In this document: positions 25,266-33,272 of the stretch, one piece after another
Layout of the letters: every line of letters starts with the position of its first letter
How positions within the stretch are numbered: the stretch's first letter is position 1
From: Thermogemmatispora sp042408965
Lineage (GTDB): Bacteria > Chloroflexota > Ktedonobacteria > Ktedonobacterales > Ktedonobacteraceae
Direction: 5' to 3'
Length of the DNA: 64,000 bases
NCBI GenBank assembly: GCA_042408965.1
Contig: JBHOQN010000046.1
Location: forward strand, 31,217-95,216
The notes under the pieces: generated by a model
The model's database searches: none
What the model was told of the DNA's origin: nothing
The model's input: the letters and a program-made list of their open reading frames with translations, nothing else
Translations under genes and position numbers: made by a program

Positions 25266-26891
25266 CTACGGGACCGTGATGGTAATCGTGTGGTAGCCCG
25301 AGGCGCCGTCAGGCAATGGTGGCGCTGTCTGTGGGTCCTGCACATTCCCCTGGAGGTCGATGGCGCGTGCCGTCACGTTGTAGGTGCCCCCTCGGGTGGG
25401 CACCCGCCAGGGCAGCTCCCAGAGCACCCAGGTCAGGGGTGAGAGCGGGCGCTTGAGCACGGCGCGCTGCCAGGTGCGGCCCAGATCAAAGCTCACATCG
25501 ACCTCGCTGATGCCGCGATTCCCCGAGAAGGCGACGCCAGCGATGTAGGTCAGGCTGCCAGCCGTCAGTGCACTGCCATCGAGCGGCGTATCGATGCGCG
25601 CGGTCATACGGATCTCCGCCTCGTCACTCCAGCCACGCTGCTCCCAGTAGCCCTGGAAGTCGTAGTTGACGACCTGGATATGGTTCACCCACTTGCCATG
25701 CTTCATGCCGTAGATTCCTGGCACCAGCAGGCGCGCCGGGAAGCCGTGTTCCTGCGGCAGTGGCACGCCGTTCATGCGCACTGCCAGAAGGGTAGTAGGC
25801 TCCAGCGCCTTGCTCAGGTGGAAGCTATCGCTGTAGTTATCGACGCAGGAGAACGCCACCTTGCTGGCACCCGTCTTGATGCCAGCGCGCTCCAGCAGGT
25901 CCGCCAGGCGCACACCCTCCCAGAGGGCGTTGCTCATGTAGGGTCCTCCCACCTCATTGCTGATGCACATCATTGACTCATACTGCCGTTGCATGGGCAG
26001 GGCCAGCAACTCCTCATAGCTAAGCGTATAGGGATGCTCGACCGCGCCATCGATGGTCAGGCTCCAGCTGGCGCTACTGACGGTCGGATCAGCGACGAGG
26101 TTCTTGGAGACGACATAGTACTGGTCGTTGGGCGTGATTTCGGGCGAGAGATGGGCCACAGGAGTGAAGGGACCGTAGTTCGGCGCTGGCGGGGGAACGA
26201 CCTTGCTTTTAAAGTGAGGAATCGTGATGGCGGTGGTATTGTTGCCCATCGTGATGAAGCGCCAGGCGGCCACGCCGACCAGGCCCACGCCGGCCAGGAT
26301 CAGGCCCCGGCGCAGCAGGGCGCGTCGCCCACTGGCGCGCTCCTCGCGCTCCGCCAGGGCGCTAATATAACTGGCGCTGAACCAGCGATAGCAGGGAGGG
26401 AAGAGCAGACCGAAGACCAGGCCGCTGGCCGCCAGACTCCACATACTATTGAGCATGCCGATGCTGAGGCGCGCGCCGAAGAGGCCGGAGCCGCTCAGGG
26501 GCAGCACGACCAGGCCAGCGAAGAGCCAGAGCAGGCCAGCCAGCAGGAGGCCGTCGTAGAAGTGGAGCGTCACCTTGCCGGCGCGTCCCTGCAGGCGCGC
26601 GCGCGCCAGCGCGTACGTTCCGCCACCCAGCCCGAAGATCAGGCACTGTCCGATCAGCACACAGACCAGCAGGTAGTGTTTCGCGTCGTCGCCGATCAGA
26701 CGATGGAGGAACTCGAAGAGCGGGAGAGGCATCAGGGCGGTCAGCTCCGAGCCGACACTTTCCGGCAGCGAGACGCCGCTGGCAAAGATGCTGAGCAGAA
26801 GCATGATGGCCGAGGCAACGATGCCGGCCACCAGAGCGGCGTTAAAGCCAGCGCCGAAGGGACGCTCTTCTGTATGCTGTTCTGGTGTCAT
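25266..26891 (-). CDS. Membrane-anchored sulfite-oxidase-fold molybdopterin oxidoreductase
   Basis: 541-residue protein. Residues 12-225 hold five or six membrane helices. After a short linker (KSKVVPPPAPNYGPF) comes an extracytoplasmic domain of the sulfite oxidase/YedY type. ISPNDQYYVVSKN-like and LSYEELLALPMQRQYESMMC segments are followed by ISNEVGG, where the Cys (about C309) is the expected molybdenum ligand. FPARLLVPGIYGMKHGKWV and a C-terminal dimerisation domain (AGVAFSGNRGISEVDVSFD) complete it. The start (26889-26891) follows GGAGGTG. The substrate is unknown; sulfite or another small oxidisable compound is possible. An orphan ModC-type ATPase lies 15 kb away. Confidence 0.88.
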   Translation of the reverse strand: MTPEQHTEERPFGAGFNAALVAGIVASAIMLLLSIFASGVSLPESVGSELTALMPLPLFEFLHRLIGDDAKHYLLVCVLIGQCLIFGLGGGTYALARARLQGRAGKVTLHFYDGLLLAGLLWLFAGLVVLPLSGSGLFGARLSIGMLNSMWSLAASGLVFGLLFPPCYRWFSASYISALAEREERASGRRALLRRGLILAGVGLVGVAAWRFITMGNNTTAITIPHFKSKVVPPPAPNYGPFTPVAHLSPEITPNDQYYVVSKNLVADPTVSSASWSLTIDGAVEHPYTLSYEELLALPMQRQYESMMCISNEVGGPYMSNALWEGVRLADLLERAGIKTGASKVAFSCVDNYSDSFHLSKALEPTTLLAVRMNGVPLPQEHGFPARLLVPGIYGMKHGKWVNHIQVVNYDFQGYWEQRGWSDEAEIRMTARIDTPLDGSALTAGSLTYIAGVAFSGNRGISEVDVSFDLGRTWQRAVLKRPLSPLTWVLWELPWRVPTRGGTYNVTARAIDLQGNVQDPQTAPPLPDGASGYHTITITVP

Positions 26892-26969
26892 ATTCACCTC
26901 CAGACGGATTGTTGCCGAAGCCAACGGGCAGGGACTGGCGCCTGAAGCACTCAGGCCCATGCGGCGCAG

Positions 26970-27305
26970 ACGCGAAAGCACGGTGAGACGCTCTCAGCAT
27001 GCGCGCCATTCCAACTGGTCATTCGGGCAACTCCGTCAATTCCTCTCCTACAAGACCGCTCTTGCAGACGTGCCATTGCACCTTGTAGACCCACGCAATG
27101 CGAGCCGCACTTGTTCTGCCTGTGGACACTGTGCAAAAGAGAACCGCAAGCGTCAGGCCGTCTTCCGTTGTGTCAAGTGCGGCATGTTGATGAACGCTGA
27201 CATCAATGCCGCCATCAGTCTCTCAAAGGCGTCAGTTGATACGCCTCTTGTCGAAGGACGCGCCAGGCGACAAACCCCTGCCCTCGGACATGGGGGTCGT
27301 TGACG
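26970..27305 (+). pseudogene. tnpB C-terminal fragment with IS200/IS605 right end
   Basis: Frame ending in TGA at 27301-27303 encodes the last 110 residues of a TnpB (OrfB) RNA-guided nuclease. It contains ARHSNWSFGQLRQFLSYKTA, the zinc ribbon CSACGHC...FRCVKCG and the RuvC-III motif NADINAAI. The N-terminal two-thirds and the first two RuvC catalytic motifs are absent, so it cannot encode a working nuclease. The coding end runs into a hairpin (CCCCTG...CATGGGG, about 27275-27296) and GTCGTTGAC, like an element right end. It lies 80 bp upstream of, and divergent from, the molybdoenzyme gene. Confidence 0.8.
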
Positions 27306-27652
27306 AGGATAGACCGTTCCAGGAGAGCCAGGCTCAGTCGCGAGCCGACCCATGTTGTGATGGCTGGTGATAGTGCCCATCACTTAGCTCACACGTTCGA
27401 CGGGGACCAGATTTGCAGCGCCAGCGGTATGCCATCGAGATAGGGCGGACCGGCCACGAGGCGGGCGAGGCGGGTGGAGCGAGAACTATCACTTGTTGCC
27501 TGCCTGCAAATGGAGTATCATCTATGCCAGATGGCGCCTCCAGAACCTCGCTGGTGATCTTTGCACGAAGGCGCCTCAACTCTGTTGTCTGTCGCCCCTC
27601 TCAGCGTCCCGGGCAACGAATACATCTTAGATCTGCGAGGAAGCCGATACCT
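27306..27652. other. Region between the tnpB fragment and the ROK kinase gene
   Basis: About 350 bp without a supported gene. It contains the probable promoter of the kinase gene (27493-27521); the rest is GC-rich and shows nothing recognisable. Confidence 0.45.
27493..27521 (+). promoter_or_regulatory. Candidate promoter of the ROK glucokinase gene
   Basis: TTGTTG (27493-27498), a 17-bp spacer and TATCAT (27516-27521), giving a leader of about 125 nt before ATG 27653. The -35 is weak. Confidence 0.4.
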
Positions 27653-28702
27653 ATGCCTGAGAACCAAGTCACTACAAGAACTATTGATACTGCGGATCTT
27701 CCCCTGGTAGTCGGTGTTGATCTGGGAGGAACGCAGTTGCGCGTGGCGGTGCTGCAAGGCGCTGCCCTGCTGTCGCGTGTGGGCCTGCTGACCGGTGAAG
27801 GCGCGACACCGGAGCGTTTGATTCCGCGTATCTGCGACGCCATTCGTGAGGCCCTGAAGGAGGCCGGTGTGCCTCTGGAGAAGGTGGCCGGCATCGGGGT
27901 TGGGGCACCTGGCCCCCTGAACAATCAGACCGGGGTGATCTATTCACCACCCAATCTGCCCGGCTGGGAGAACGTCCCGATACGCGATATTCTCAAGGAG
28001 CAGTTTCCGGTGCCCATCTTTATCGAGAATGACGCCCATTGCGCCGCGCTGGGGGAGTACATGTTTGGCGCCGGGCAGGGCAGCGAGGATATGGTCTACA
28101 TGACCGTGAGCACAGGGATCGGCGGAGGGGTCATCACCAAGGGACGCCTCCTGGAGGGAGCTGGCAGCACGGCTGGCGAGCTAGGGCATATGACCATCGA
28201 CATGCATGGCCCGCGCTGCAACTGTGGCAATACTGGCTGCCTGGAGGCCATCGCCTCAGGGACGGCAATCGCCAGGCGCGCCAACGAGGCCATTGCGGCC
28301 GGCCAGGGAGCTGAGCTGCTCGCCTTTGCTCGTTCGCTTGACGAAGATGCAGCGCGTCAGTTGCATCTGGCCGCAGCGCCAGAGAGCATCGAGCGAGTCA
28401 ATGCGCGCACGGTCGGCGAGGCCGCGCGTGCGGGTGTGGGGCTGGCACGCGAGATTCTCGCCGCAGCCGCCGAGGGACTGGGTGTGGGTCTGGTCAATGT
28501 GATTCATATTTTCAATCCCCGCAAAATTATTCTCGGTGGGGGGGTGATGCAGATGAGCGATCTGGTGCTGCCGCCGGCGCTGGCCATTGTAGAGCAGCGG
28601 GCCATGAAGGCGCCGCGCTCGATCGTGAGCATCGAGATGGCCCAGCTCGGCGCGAACGTTGGTCTGGTGGGAGCGGGCACGCTGATCTATTACCACTCAT
28701 AA
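27653..28702 (+). CDS. ROK-family glucokinase
   Basis: 349-residue sugar kinase that phosphorylates glucose (or a related sugar) with ATP. The phosphate-1 loop is VVGVDLGGTQLRVAVL. The catalytic Asp lies in IENDAHCAALGEY (about D127). TVSTGIGGGVI is the phosphate-2 motif. The ROK zinc-binding signature CNCGNTGCLEAIASGTAI is intact, with the E-x-G-H ligand in GELGHMTID. GAGGAAG precedes ATG 27653; the frame is open upstream but lacks homology. tlyA follows after 5 bp, suggesting one transcript. Repressor members of the ROK family have an N-terminal helix-turn-helix; this one does not. Confidence 0.93.
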   Translation: MPENQVTTRTIDTADLPLVVGVDLGGTQLRVAVLQGAALLSRVGLLTGEGATPERLIPRICDAIREALKEAGVPLEKVAGIGVGAPGPLNNQTGVIYSPPNLPGWENVPIRDILKEQFPVPIFIENDAHCAALGEYMFGAGQGSEDMVYMTVSTGIGGGVITKGRLLEGAGSTAGELGHMTIDMHGPRCNCGNTGCLEAIASGTAIARRANEAIAAGQGAELLAFARSLDEDAARQLHLAAAPESIERVNARTVGEAARAGVGLAREILAAAAEGLGVGLVNVIHIFNPRKIILGGGVMQMSDLVLPPALAIVEQRAMKAPRSIVSIEMAQLGANVGLVGAGTLIYYHS

Positions 28703-28707
28703 GGGCG

Positions 28708-29460
28708 ATGATGGCCAGGAAAGAGCGTCTTGATCTGGCACTCGTGCGGCGTGAGCTGGCGCCCAGCCGTGAGCGGGCGCAGGCCCTGATTATGGCGGGG
28801 CGCGTCTATGTTGGAGAGCGGCGTCTGGAGAAACCGGGCATGCAGATCTCCGAGGAGGCCGAGATCCATATCGACGTGGGTGCCCCGGAGCTGCGCTACG
28901 TCAGCCGTGGCGGCCTGAAGCTCGAGAAGGCCCTGGATGCCTTTGGCCTCGATCCGCGGGGGCTGGTGGCGCTGGATGTCGGTGCCTCCACAGGAGGCTT
29001 TACCGACTGTCTCCTGCAGCGCGGTGCGGCGCGCGTCTATGCCCTCGATGTTGGCCATGCCCAGCTCGCCTGGAAGCTGCGCAGCGACCCGCGGGTGGTT
29101 GTCATGGAGGGAGTCAATATTCGCTATCTGGAGGGGCTACCAGAGCTGGCGAACTGTGCGACGATCGATGTCTCCTTTATCTCGCTACGCCTGGTGCTGC
29201 CAGCCGTTGCGCCCCTGCTGGCGCCGGGCGCCTGGGTGGTGGCGCTGATCAAGCCGCAGTTCGAGGCGGGCAAAGAGGAGGCCGATCGAGGCGCTGGCGT
29301 GATTCGCGATCCCCGGGTCCATGAGCGTGTGTTGCGCGAGCTGGAGGAGTGGATTCCGCAGCAGACCCCGCTGCGCCAGCGGGCCGTGATCGAATCGCCG
29401 ATCGCTGGACGCGAAGGGAATCGTGAGTTTCTCTCCTATCTGGTGCTGGAAGGCACCTGA
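28708..29460 (+). CDS. tlyA: TlyA-family rRNA 2'-O-methyltransferase
   Basis: 250-residue enzyme that in other bacteria methylates cytidine riboses in 16S and 23S rRNA. An S4 RNA-binding domain (3-65, RLDLALVRRELAPSRERAQA) precedes an FtsJ-like methyltransferase domain. Its motif I is VALDVGASTGGFTDCLLQRG (about 88-107). The K-D-K-E residues fall in SRGGLKLEKAL, ATIDVSFISL and IKPQFEAGKEE. ATG 28708 gives MMARKE; the second Met is also possible. It is coupled to the ROK kinase gene. Confidence 0.93.
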   Translation: MMARKERLDLALVRRELAPSRERAQALIMAGRVYVGERRLEKPGMQISEEAEIHIDVGAPELRYVSRGGLKLEKALDAFGLDPRGLVALDVGASTGGFTDCLLQRGAARVYALDVGHAQLAWKLRSDPRVVVMEGVNIRYLEGLPELANCATIDVSFISLRLVLPAVAPLLAPGAWVVALIKPQFEAGKEEADRGAGVIRDPRVHERVLRELEEWIPQQTPLRQRAVIESPIAGREGNREFLSYLVLEGT

Positions 29461-29679
29461 GGTCCCTTGCTTGCTCAGGCGGCCTGAGGAGGTCTGCAAC
29501 GCTGCTCGTCTGCCAGGTGGGTAGGAAGTCCACGCCTCGATCTGATACAATACAGCATGGTAGAGCTAGCCACTGTCAGGCGCCTTCCGTCCAGCGGTCC
29601 AGGTTGGACAGCAGCGGCGAGAGCGTGCGGGAGGGCGCCTCAGCCGAGTGTCGCGTACCGGCGAGAAAAGAGGTATCAC

Positions 29680-31299
29680 ATGGAGATTCCGACGGTCACT
29701 GTTGCGGACCAGTTCAACGCGGCCAGCGCCTTTCTGGATGCCAATCTGGCGCAGGGACGCGGTGGCAAGGTTGCCATCTATGCTGAGGATCAGACCTTTA
29801 CCTATGCCCAGGTGGCGGAGATGGCCAATCGCGTCGGCAATGGCCTGCTGGAGCTGGGCGTGGAGATGGAGCAGCGTGTAGCCCTGCTACTGCTCGACTC
29901 TCCGCAGTTCGCCGCGGCCTTTTTCGGCGCCATGAAGATGGGCGCAGTTCCCATTCCGCTGAATACCATGCTGCGCCCCGATGACTACATTTATATGCTC
30001 AACGACAGCCGCGCGAAGGTGCTGCTCATTCATGCGGCCCTCTGGCCGCCATTGCGCCAGGTATTGACGCAATTGAGGTATCTGCGCCACGTCGTGGTGG
30101 TAGGCCTCGAGCCAGAGGCCGACGGCAGCAGCCTGGCCGGCGGACGCCAGCGCGTGACTCTCCATGACTTTGCGCGCTGGAGCGAGCGCGCCTCTCCGGC
30201 GCTCAGCGCGGCGGGAACCAGCAAGGACGACAGTGCCTTCTGGCTCTATAGCTCCGGCAGCACAGGCTTTCCCAAGGGCTGTGTCCATCTCCATCATGAC
30301 ATGAGCTTCTGCCTCGAATGCTATGCGAAGCCGATTCTGGGCATTCGCCGGGATGATATCACCTTCTCTGCCGCCAAGCTCTTTTTCGCCTATGGTCTGG
30401 GAAACGCCCTCTATTTCCCCTTTGGAGTCGGTGCCAGCACCGTGCTCTATGCGGGCCGTCCGCTGGCCGAGGACATGTTCAAGGTCGTCGAGCGCTACCG
30501 GCCCACGATCTTCTACGGTGTACCCACGCTCTACGCCAGCATGCTCAATCTGCCGGACGCGGAGAAGCGCTTCGACTTCTCGTCGGTGCGCATCTGTGTC
30601 TCGGCTGGCGAGGCCCTGCCGGCCGATATTCTGAAGCGCTGGCAGGAGAAGTTTCAGGTGCCCATTCTCGATGGCATTGGCAGCACCGAGATTCTGCACA
30701 TCTTCATCAGCAATCGGCCTGGCGAGATCAAGCCGGGCAGCTCCGGTAAGCTCGTACCGGGCTACGAGGCACGCATCGTCGATGAAGAGGGGCGGCCGCT
30801 GCCCCAAGGGGAGATCGGCAATCTGCTTATTCGTGGCGACAGTATCGCGGCCTGCTACTGGAACAAGCACGAGAAGACCAAGAATACCATCAATGGCCAC
30901 TGGATACAGACCGGCGATAAGTATTATGTAGATGAGGAGGGGTACTACTGGTATTGCGGGCGCGCCGATGATATGCTCAAGGTCAGTGGCCAGTGGGTCT
31001 CGCCGGTCGAGGTAGAGAACGCGCTCGTCGAGCATCCAGCCGTGCTCGAGTCGGCGGTGGTGGGGGCCTTCGACACCGATCGGCTGGTCAAGCCCAGGGC
31101 CTACATCGTGCTGAGGTCCGGCTATGAGCCGTCCGAGGCGCTGGCGGCCGAGCTGCAACAATTTGTCAAGAGCCGCCTGGCTCCGTTCAAGTATCCGCGC
31201 TGGATTGAATTTGTGCCCGAGCTACCGAAGACAGCGACCGGCAAGATTCAGCGCTTCAAGCTGCGCGAGACAGGCGAGACGGCCCCGCTCGATCGCTGA
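29680..31299 (+). CDS. Benzoate-CoA-ligase-like AMP-forming acyl-CoA synthetase
   Basis: 539-residue ANL-superfamily enzyme that activates a carboxylic acid to its CoA thioester through an acyl-adenylate. The P-loop is YSSGSTGFPKGCVH (about 187-200). KLFFAYGLGNALYFPF and IGSTEILHIFISNRPGEIKPG are the aryl-acid-pocket regions characteristic of benzoate/4-hydroxybenzoate-CoA ligases. Motif A7 is QTGDKYYVDEEGYYWYCGR, and the A10 lysine is in TATGKIQRFKL. The start is ATG 29680 behind AAAAGAGG; an extended -10, TGATACAAT, lies at 29543-29551. A crotonase-like gene follows, suggesting aromatic or related acid catabolism. The exact substrate is not certain. Confidence 0.88.
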   Translation: MEIPTVTVADQFNAASAFLDANLAQGRGGKVAIYAEDQTFTYAQVAEMANRVGNGLLELGVEMEQRVALLLLDSPQFAAAFFGAMKMGAVPIPLNTMLRPDDYIYMLNDSRAKVLLIHAALWPPLRQVLTQLRYLRHVVVVGLEPEADGSSLAGGRQRVTLHDFARWSERASPALSAAGTSKDDSAFWLYSSGSTGFPKGCVHLHHDMSFCLECYAKPILGIRRDDITFSAAKLFFAYGLGNALYFPFGVGASTVLYAGRPLAEDMFKVVERYRPTIFYGVPTLYASMLNLPDAEKRFDFSSVRICVSAGEALPADILKRWQEKFQVPILDGIGSTEILHIFISNRPGEIKPGSSGKLVPGYEARIVDEEGRPLPQGEIGNLLIRGDSIAACYWNKHEKTKNTINGHWIQTGDKYYVDEEGYYWYCGRADDMLKVSGQWVSPVEVENALVEHPAVLESAVVGAFDTDRLVKPRAYIVLRSGYEPSEALAAELQQFVKSRLAPFKYPRWIEFVPELPKTATGKIQRFKLRETGETAPLDR

Positions 31300-31366
31300 G
31301 TCGCTGACGGGACGGGGCGCGAACGACGCGAGGGCTGTCTCAGAGAACCCTGTCCAGGGAGGAAGT

Positions 31367-32179
31367 GTGCAACAGGCTTATCGTGCGCTGCGTATTCTGG
31401 CAGAGGCGCAGACTGTGCGCATGATGCTGACATCTGCTCCTGGCGCGCTCCTGCTCTCGGAGCTGGGGAGCGCCTGTGCGGCGCTCAAGAGCGAGAGCAG
31501 TCTGGGGCTGACGTGCCTCGTTCTGGATATTGCTGCCGGCGAGCAGCCAGCCGAGGAGCGCATGAGAAACCGCATAGCCGATGAGGTGGCGCTGCGCAGA
31601 GAGGCCGAGCGTGTAGCAGCGGCCGTGCGAGCTGTGCCGCAGCCCGTGCTGGCCGTGGTACGCGAGACGCCCTCGGAGGCGGCCTCCATTCTGGTGCAGG
31701 CAGCCGACCTGGTGCTGGTGGCCCGCCAGGCTGCCCTGCTCATCCCCGAGGCGCGGACCGGTGGCAGCCCGGAGCGGCTGCCAGGTGAGCAGGCAGTCAT
31801 GCTGGGCCATGCCACCTGGTGCGTCTCCGCTGAGACCATCGACACACGCCTCGAGGAGATCCTGGCTCTCCTGCGCAAGCAGAGCGCTCTGGCGCTGCGC
31901 AATGCCAGGGCGGCGGTGCGTCTGGCATTGCGGGTCCTGCCACCTGCGGATGGCCGGCAGTATCCCTACCTGCGGCTGCTCACCCCTGATGGCCTCTCTT
32001 CCGAGCACGAGGATGAGCAGGTGCGTCTGCTGCATGAAGGGCGGGCACGTCTGGAGGCCCTCAGGCAGGTAAATGCCTTCTATCTGGCCGAGGTGATGCG
32101 TACGGACGATGCCCAGGAGGGTCTGCGCGCCTTTCTAGAGAAGCGCGTGCCGCGCTGGAAACAGCAATCCGGGGAATGA
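31367..32179 (+). CDS. Crotonase-superfamily protein with altered oxyanion-hole loop
   Basis: 270 residues starting at GTG 31367 behind GGGAGGAA. Crotonase features are VPQPVLAVV, AADLVLVARQAALLIPEA and the family C-terminus AEVMRTDDAQEGLRAFLEKR. The usual GxAxGGG-type oxyanion loop after AVV is replaced by RETPSEAASI, and the N-terminal oxyanion strand is also changed, so hydratase activity is doubtful. It follows the benzoate-CoA-ligase-like gene by 67 bp and is probably co-transcribed. Its last codons and stop (32177-32179) coincide with the truncated end of an IS fragment, so the native C-terminus may have been trimmed. Similar changes occur in ring-opening hydrolases, but no specific function can be named. 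Confidence 0.75.
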   Translation: MQQAYRALRILAEAQTVRMMLTSAPGALLLSELGSACAALKSESSLGLTCLVLDIAAGEQPAEERMRNRIADEVALRREAERVAAAVRAVPQPVLAVVRETPSEAASILVQAADLVLVARQAALLIPEARTGGSPERLPGEQAVMLGHATWCVSAETIDTRLEEILALLRKQSALALRNARAAVRLALRVLPPADGRQYPYLRLLTPDGLSSEHEDEQVRLLHEGRARLEALRQVNAFYLAEVMRTDDAQEGLRAFLEKRVPRWKQQSGE

Positions 32180-32258
32180 ACTGCACGGTGCGAATGGCTT
32201 CGTCAATGGCAGTCTGTTGGGCCTGATTGACGCGCAGTTTGTAGTCCAGAATCAGCAC
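32177..32258 (-). pseudogene. tnpB N-terminal fragment
   Basis: From GTG 32256-32258 the minus strand encodes VLILDYKLRVNQAQQTAIDE and AIRTVQFI, a typical TnpB N-terminus. Homology ends after 27 residues and the frame runs into the antisense of the crotonase-like gene. It overlaps the 3' end of the RHH gene by 56 nt in another frame. Confidence 0.65.
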
Positions 32259-32409
32259 GAATACCCCGCTTCTTGGCTGCTTCGCGGATGGCAATCTCTA
32301 CGAGGGCGGTATGCGAGATACCATCTGCTTTGCTCATGGCGTCTAACAAGGCTCTGGCCTGGTCTGTGAGCTGGAACTGTGTGGATCGTTTCCTATCTTT
32401 CTTGTACAA
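32203..32409 (-). CDS. Small ribbon-helix-helix protein of the IS remnant
   Basis: 68 residues. STQFQLTDQARALLDAMSKA followed by DGISHTALVEIAIREAAKKR looks like a ribbon-helix-helix DNA-binding fold: one basic strand and two helices. Small RHH genes are found upstream of tnpB in some IS elements, and this one directly precedes and overlaps the tnpB fragment. The start is a TTG, or a later codon. The last 18 residues overlap tnpB and may be non-native. Whether it is still made is unknown. Confidence 0.55.
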   Translation of the reverse strand: MYKKDRKRSTQFQLTDQARALLDAMSKADGISHTALVEIAIREAAKKRGIRADSGLQTARQSGPTDCH

Positions 32410-32503
32410 TTACAATACAAAGAGATACGTTATCAAGGGGACGGAGACCATTCATCCCCGGTCTAAAGACACGGGGCTTTCTGGCCCTTTTCTGTAAACG
32501 AGT

Positions 32504-33121
32504 ATGGATGTTGAGCGGCGCCCGCCAGAGCGGGAGGAAGAGCATGGCTCGTGGGTAACGCTGGCCGCGGAGCGCGTGCTGGATACGCCCTATCTACAGG
32601 TGCGGCGGGAGCGGGTGCTCCTGCCCGATGGGACGGAGATTCCGGACTACTATATCATCGAGAATCGCGGCTGGGTCGGAGTGGTGCCACTGACCCCTGA
32701 TGGCCGCTTTCTGCTCAATCGGCAGTACAAGCATGGCATCGGACTGGAAGTGCTGGAGTTTCCCGCCGGGGGACTTGATCCCTGGGAGGACGATCCGCTG
32801 CAGGCGGCGCGGCGTGAACTGATGGAGGAAACCGGTCATAGCGTAGCTGATGAGAAGATTGAGCTACTGGCGCAGATGTATGCCAACCCGACCGGGGCGT
32901 GCACACGCATCTGGTGGTACCTGGCGCGAGATGTCGAGAAGACCGGCGAGCCGAAGCAGGACCCGCGGGAGGTGATTGAGAATCTGCTGGTCACGCCGCG
33001 TGAACTGCTGGATCTGATCCATGCGGGACACTTTGCCGTGCAGGGGCAGATCGCCGCAGCCTATCTTGCCCTGGAGCGCCTCGGCCACCTCACGTTCGCC
33101 GCTGGTGAGGGACCGCGCTAA
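32504..33121 (+). CDS. Nudix hydrolase (ADP-ribose pyrophosphatase-like)
   Basis: 205-residue Nudix enzyme of the ADP-sugar pyrophosphatase type, hydrolysing ADP-ribose or similar sugar nucleotides. The N-terminal strand region has YLQVRRERVLLPDG and PDYYIIENRGWVGVVPLTPDG. The box region is GLDPWEDDPLQAARRELMEE followed by TGH, with Asp at the first acidic position. EFPAGG and YANPTGACTRIWWYLA are typical. The ATG has no clear Shine-Dalgarno sequence, and an IS left end lies within 15 bp upstream, so the original promoter and leader may have been displaced. Confidence 0.88.
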   Translation: MDVERRPPEREEEHGSWVTLAAERVLDTPYLQVRRERVLLPDGTEIPDYYIIENRGWVGVVPLTPDGRFLLNRQYKHGIGLEVLEFPAGGLDPWEDDPLQAARRELMEETGHSVADEKIELLAQMYANPTGACTRIWWYLARDVEKTGEPKQDPREVIENLLVTPRELLDLIHAGHFAVQGQIAAAYLALERLGHLTFAAGEGPR

Positions 33122-33180
33122 GCGCTGCGAAGGTGCGCTTTGCCCTCTCGCGGCCTGTGAGCATACTCGCGTTCCTCATC

Positions 33181-33247
33181 TTACAAAAACTTTACAGTTG
33201 ATTGTTCTTTTTCTGACCACCGAGCGCTATGCTATCCATGGTATAAA
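33181..33247 (+). promoter_or_regulatory. Control region of the two-component system with an 11-bp direct repeat
   Basis: TTACA at 33181-33185 and 33192-33196 start 11 bp apart, the spacing used by PhoB/PhoP-type regulators, whose Gram-positive boxes resemble TTAACA. Candidate -10 sequences lie downstream: TATGCT (33228-33233) and TATAAA (33242-33247), without a good -35, as expected for an activated promoter. Autoregulation by the response regulator is inferred. Confidence 0.4.
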
Positions 33248-33272
33248 ATAGTGTCAACTCTACTCCCTATCT

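Larger units (their letters stand above)
32176..32495 (-). mobile_element. Truncated IS200/IS605-type element (left end, RHH gene, tnpB 5' end)
   Basis: Read on the minus strand: a left-end-like hairpin (about 32456-32476: GGGG and CCCC arms around GTGTCTTTAGAC), then a small RHH gene, then the first 28 codons of tnpB. The element stops abruptly at about 32176, exactly at the stop codon of the crotonase-like gene. The right end is missing. The left end stops within 15 bp of the Nudix start codon at 32504. Confidence 0.7.

Noticed and set aside
26970..32495. The two tnpB pieces (C-terminal at 27 kb, N-terminal at 32.2 kb) as halves of one split element
   Set aside because: They lie on opposite strands, 5 kb apart, separated by intact unrelated genes, and they do not join into a full tnpB. 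Independent decayed insertions are simpler.
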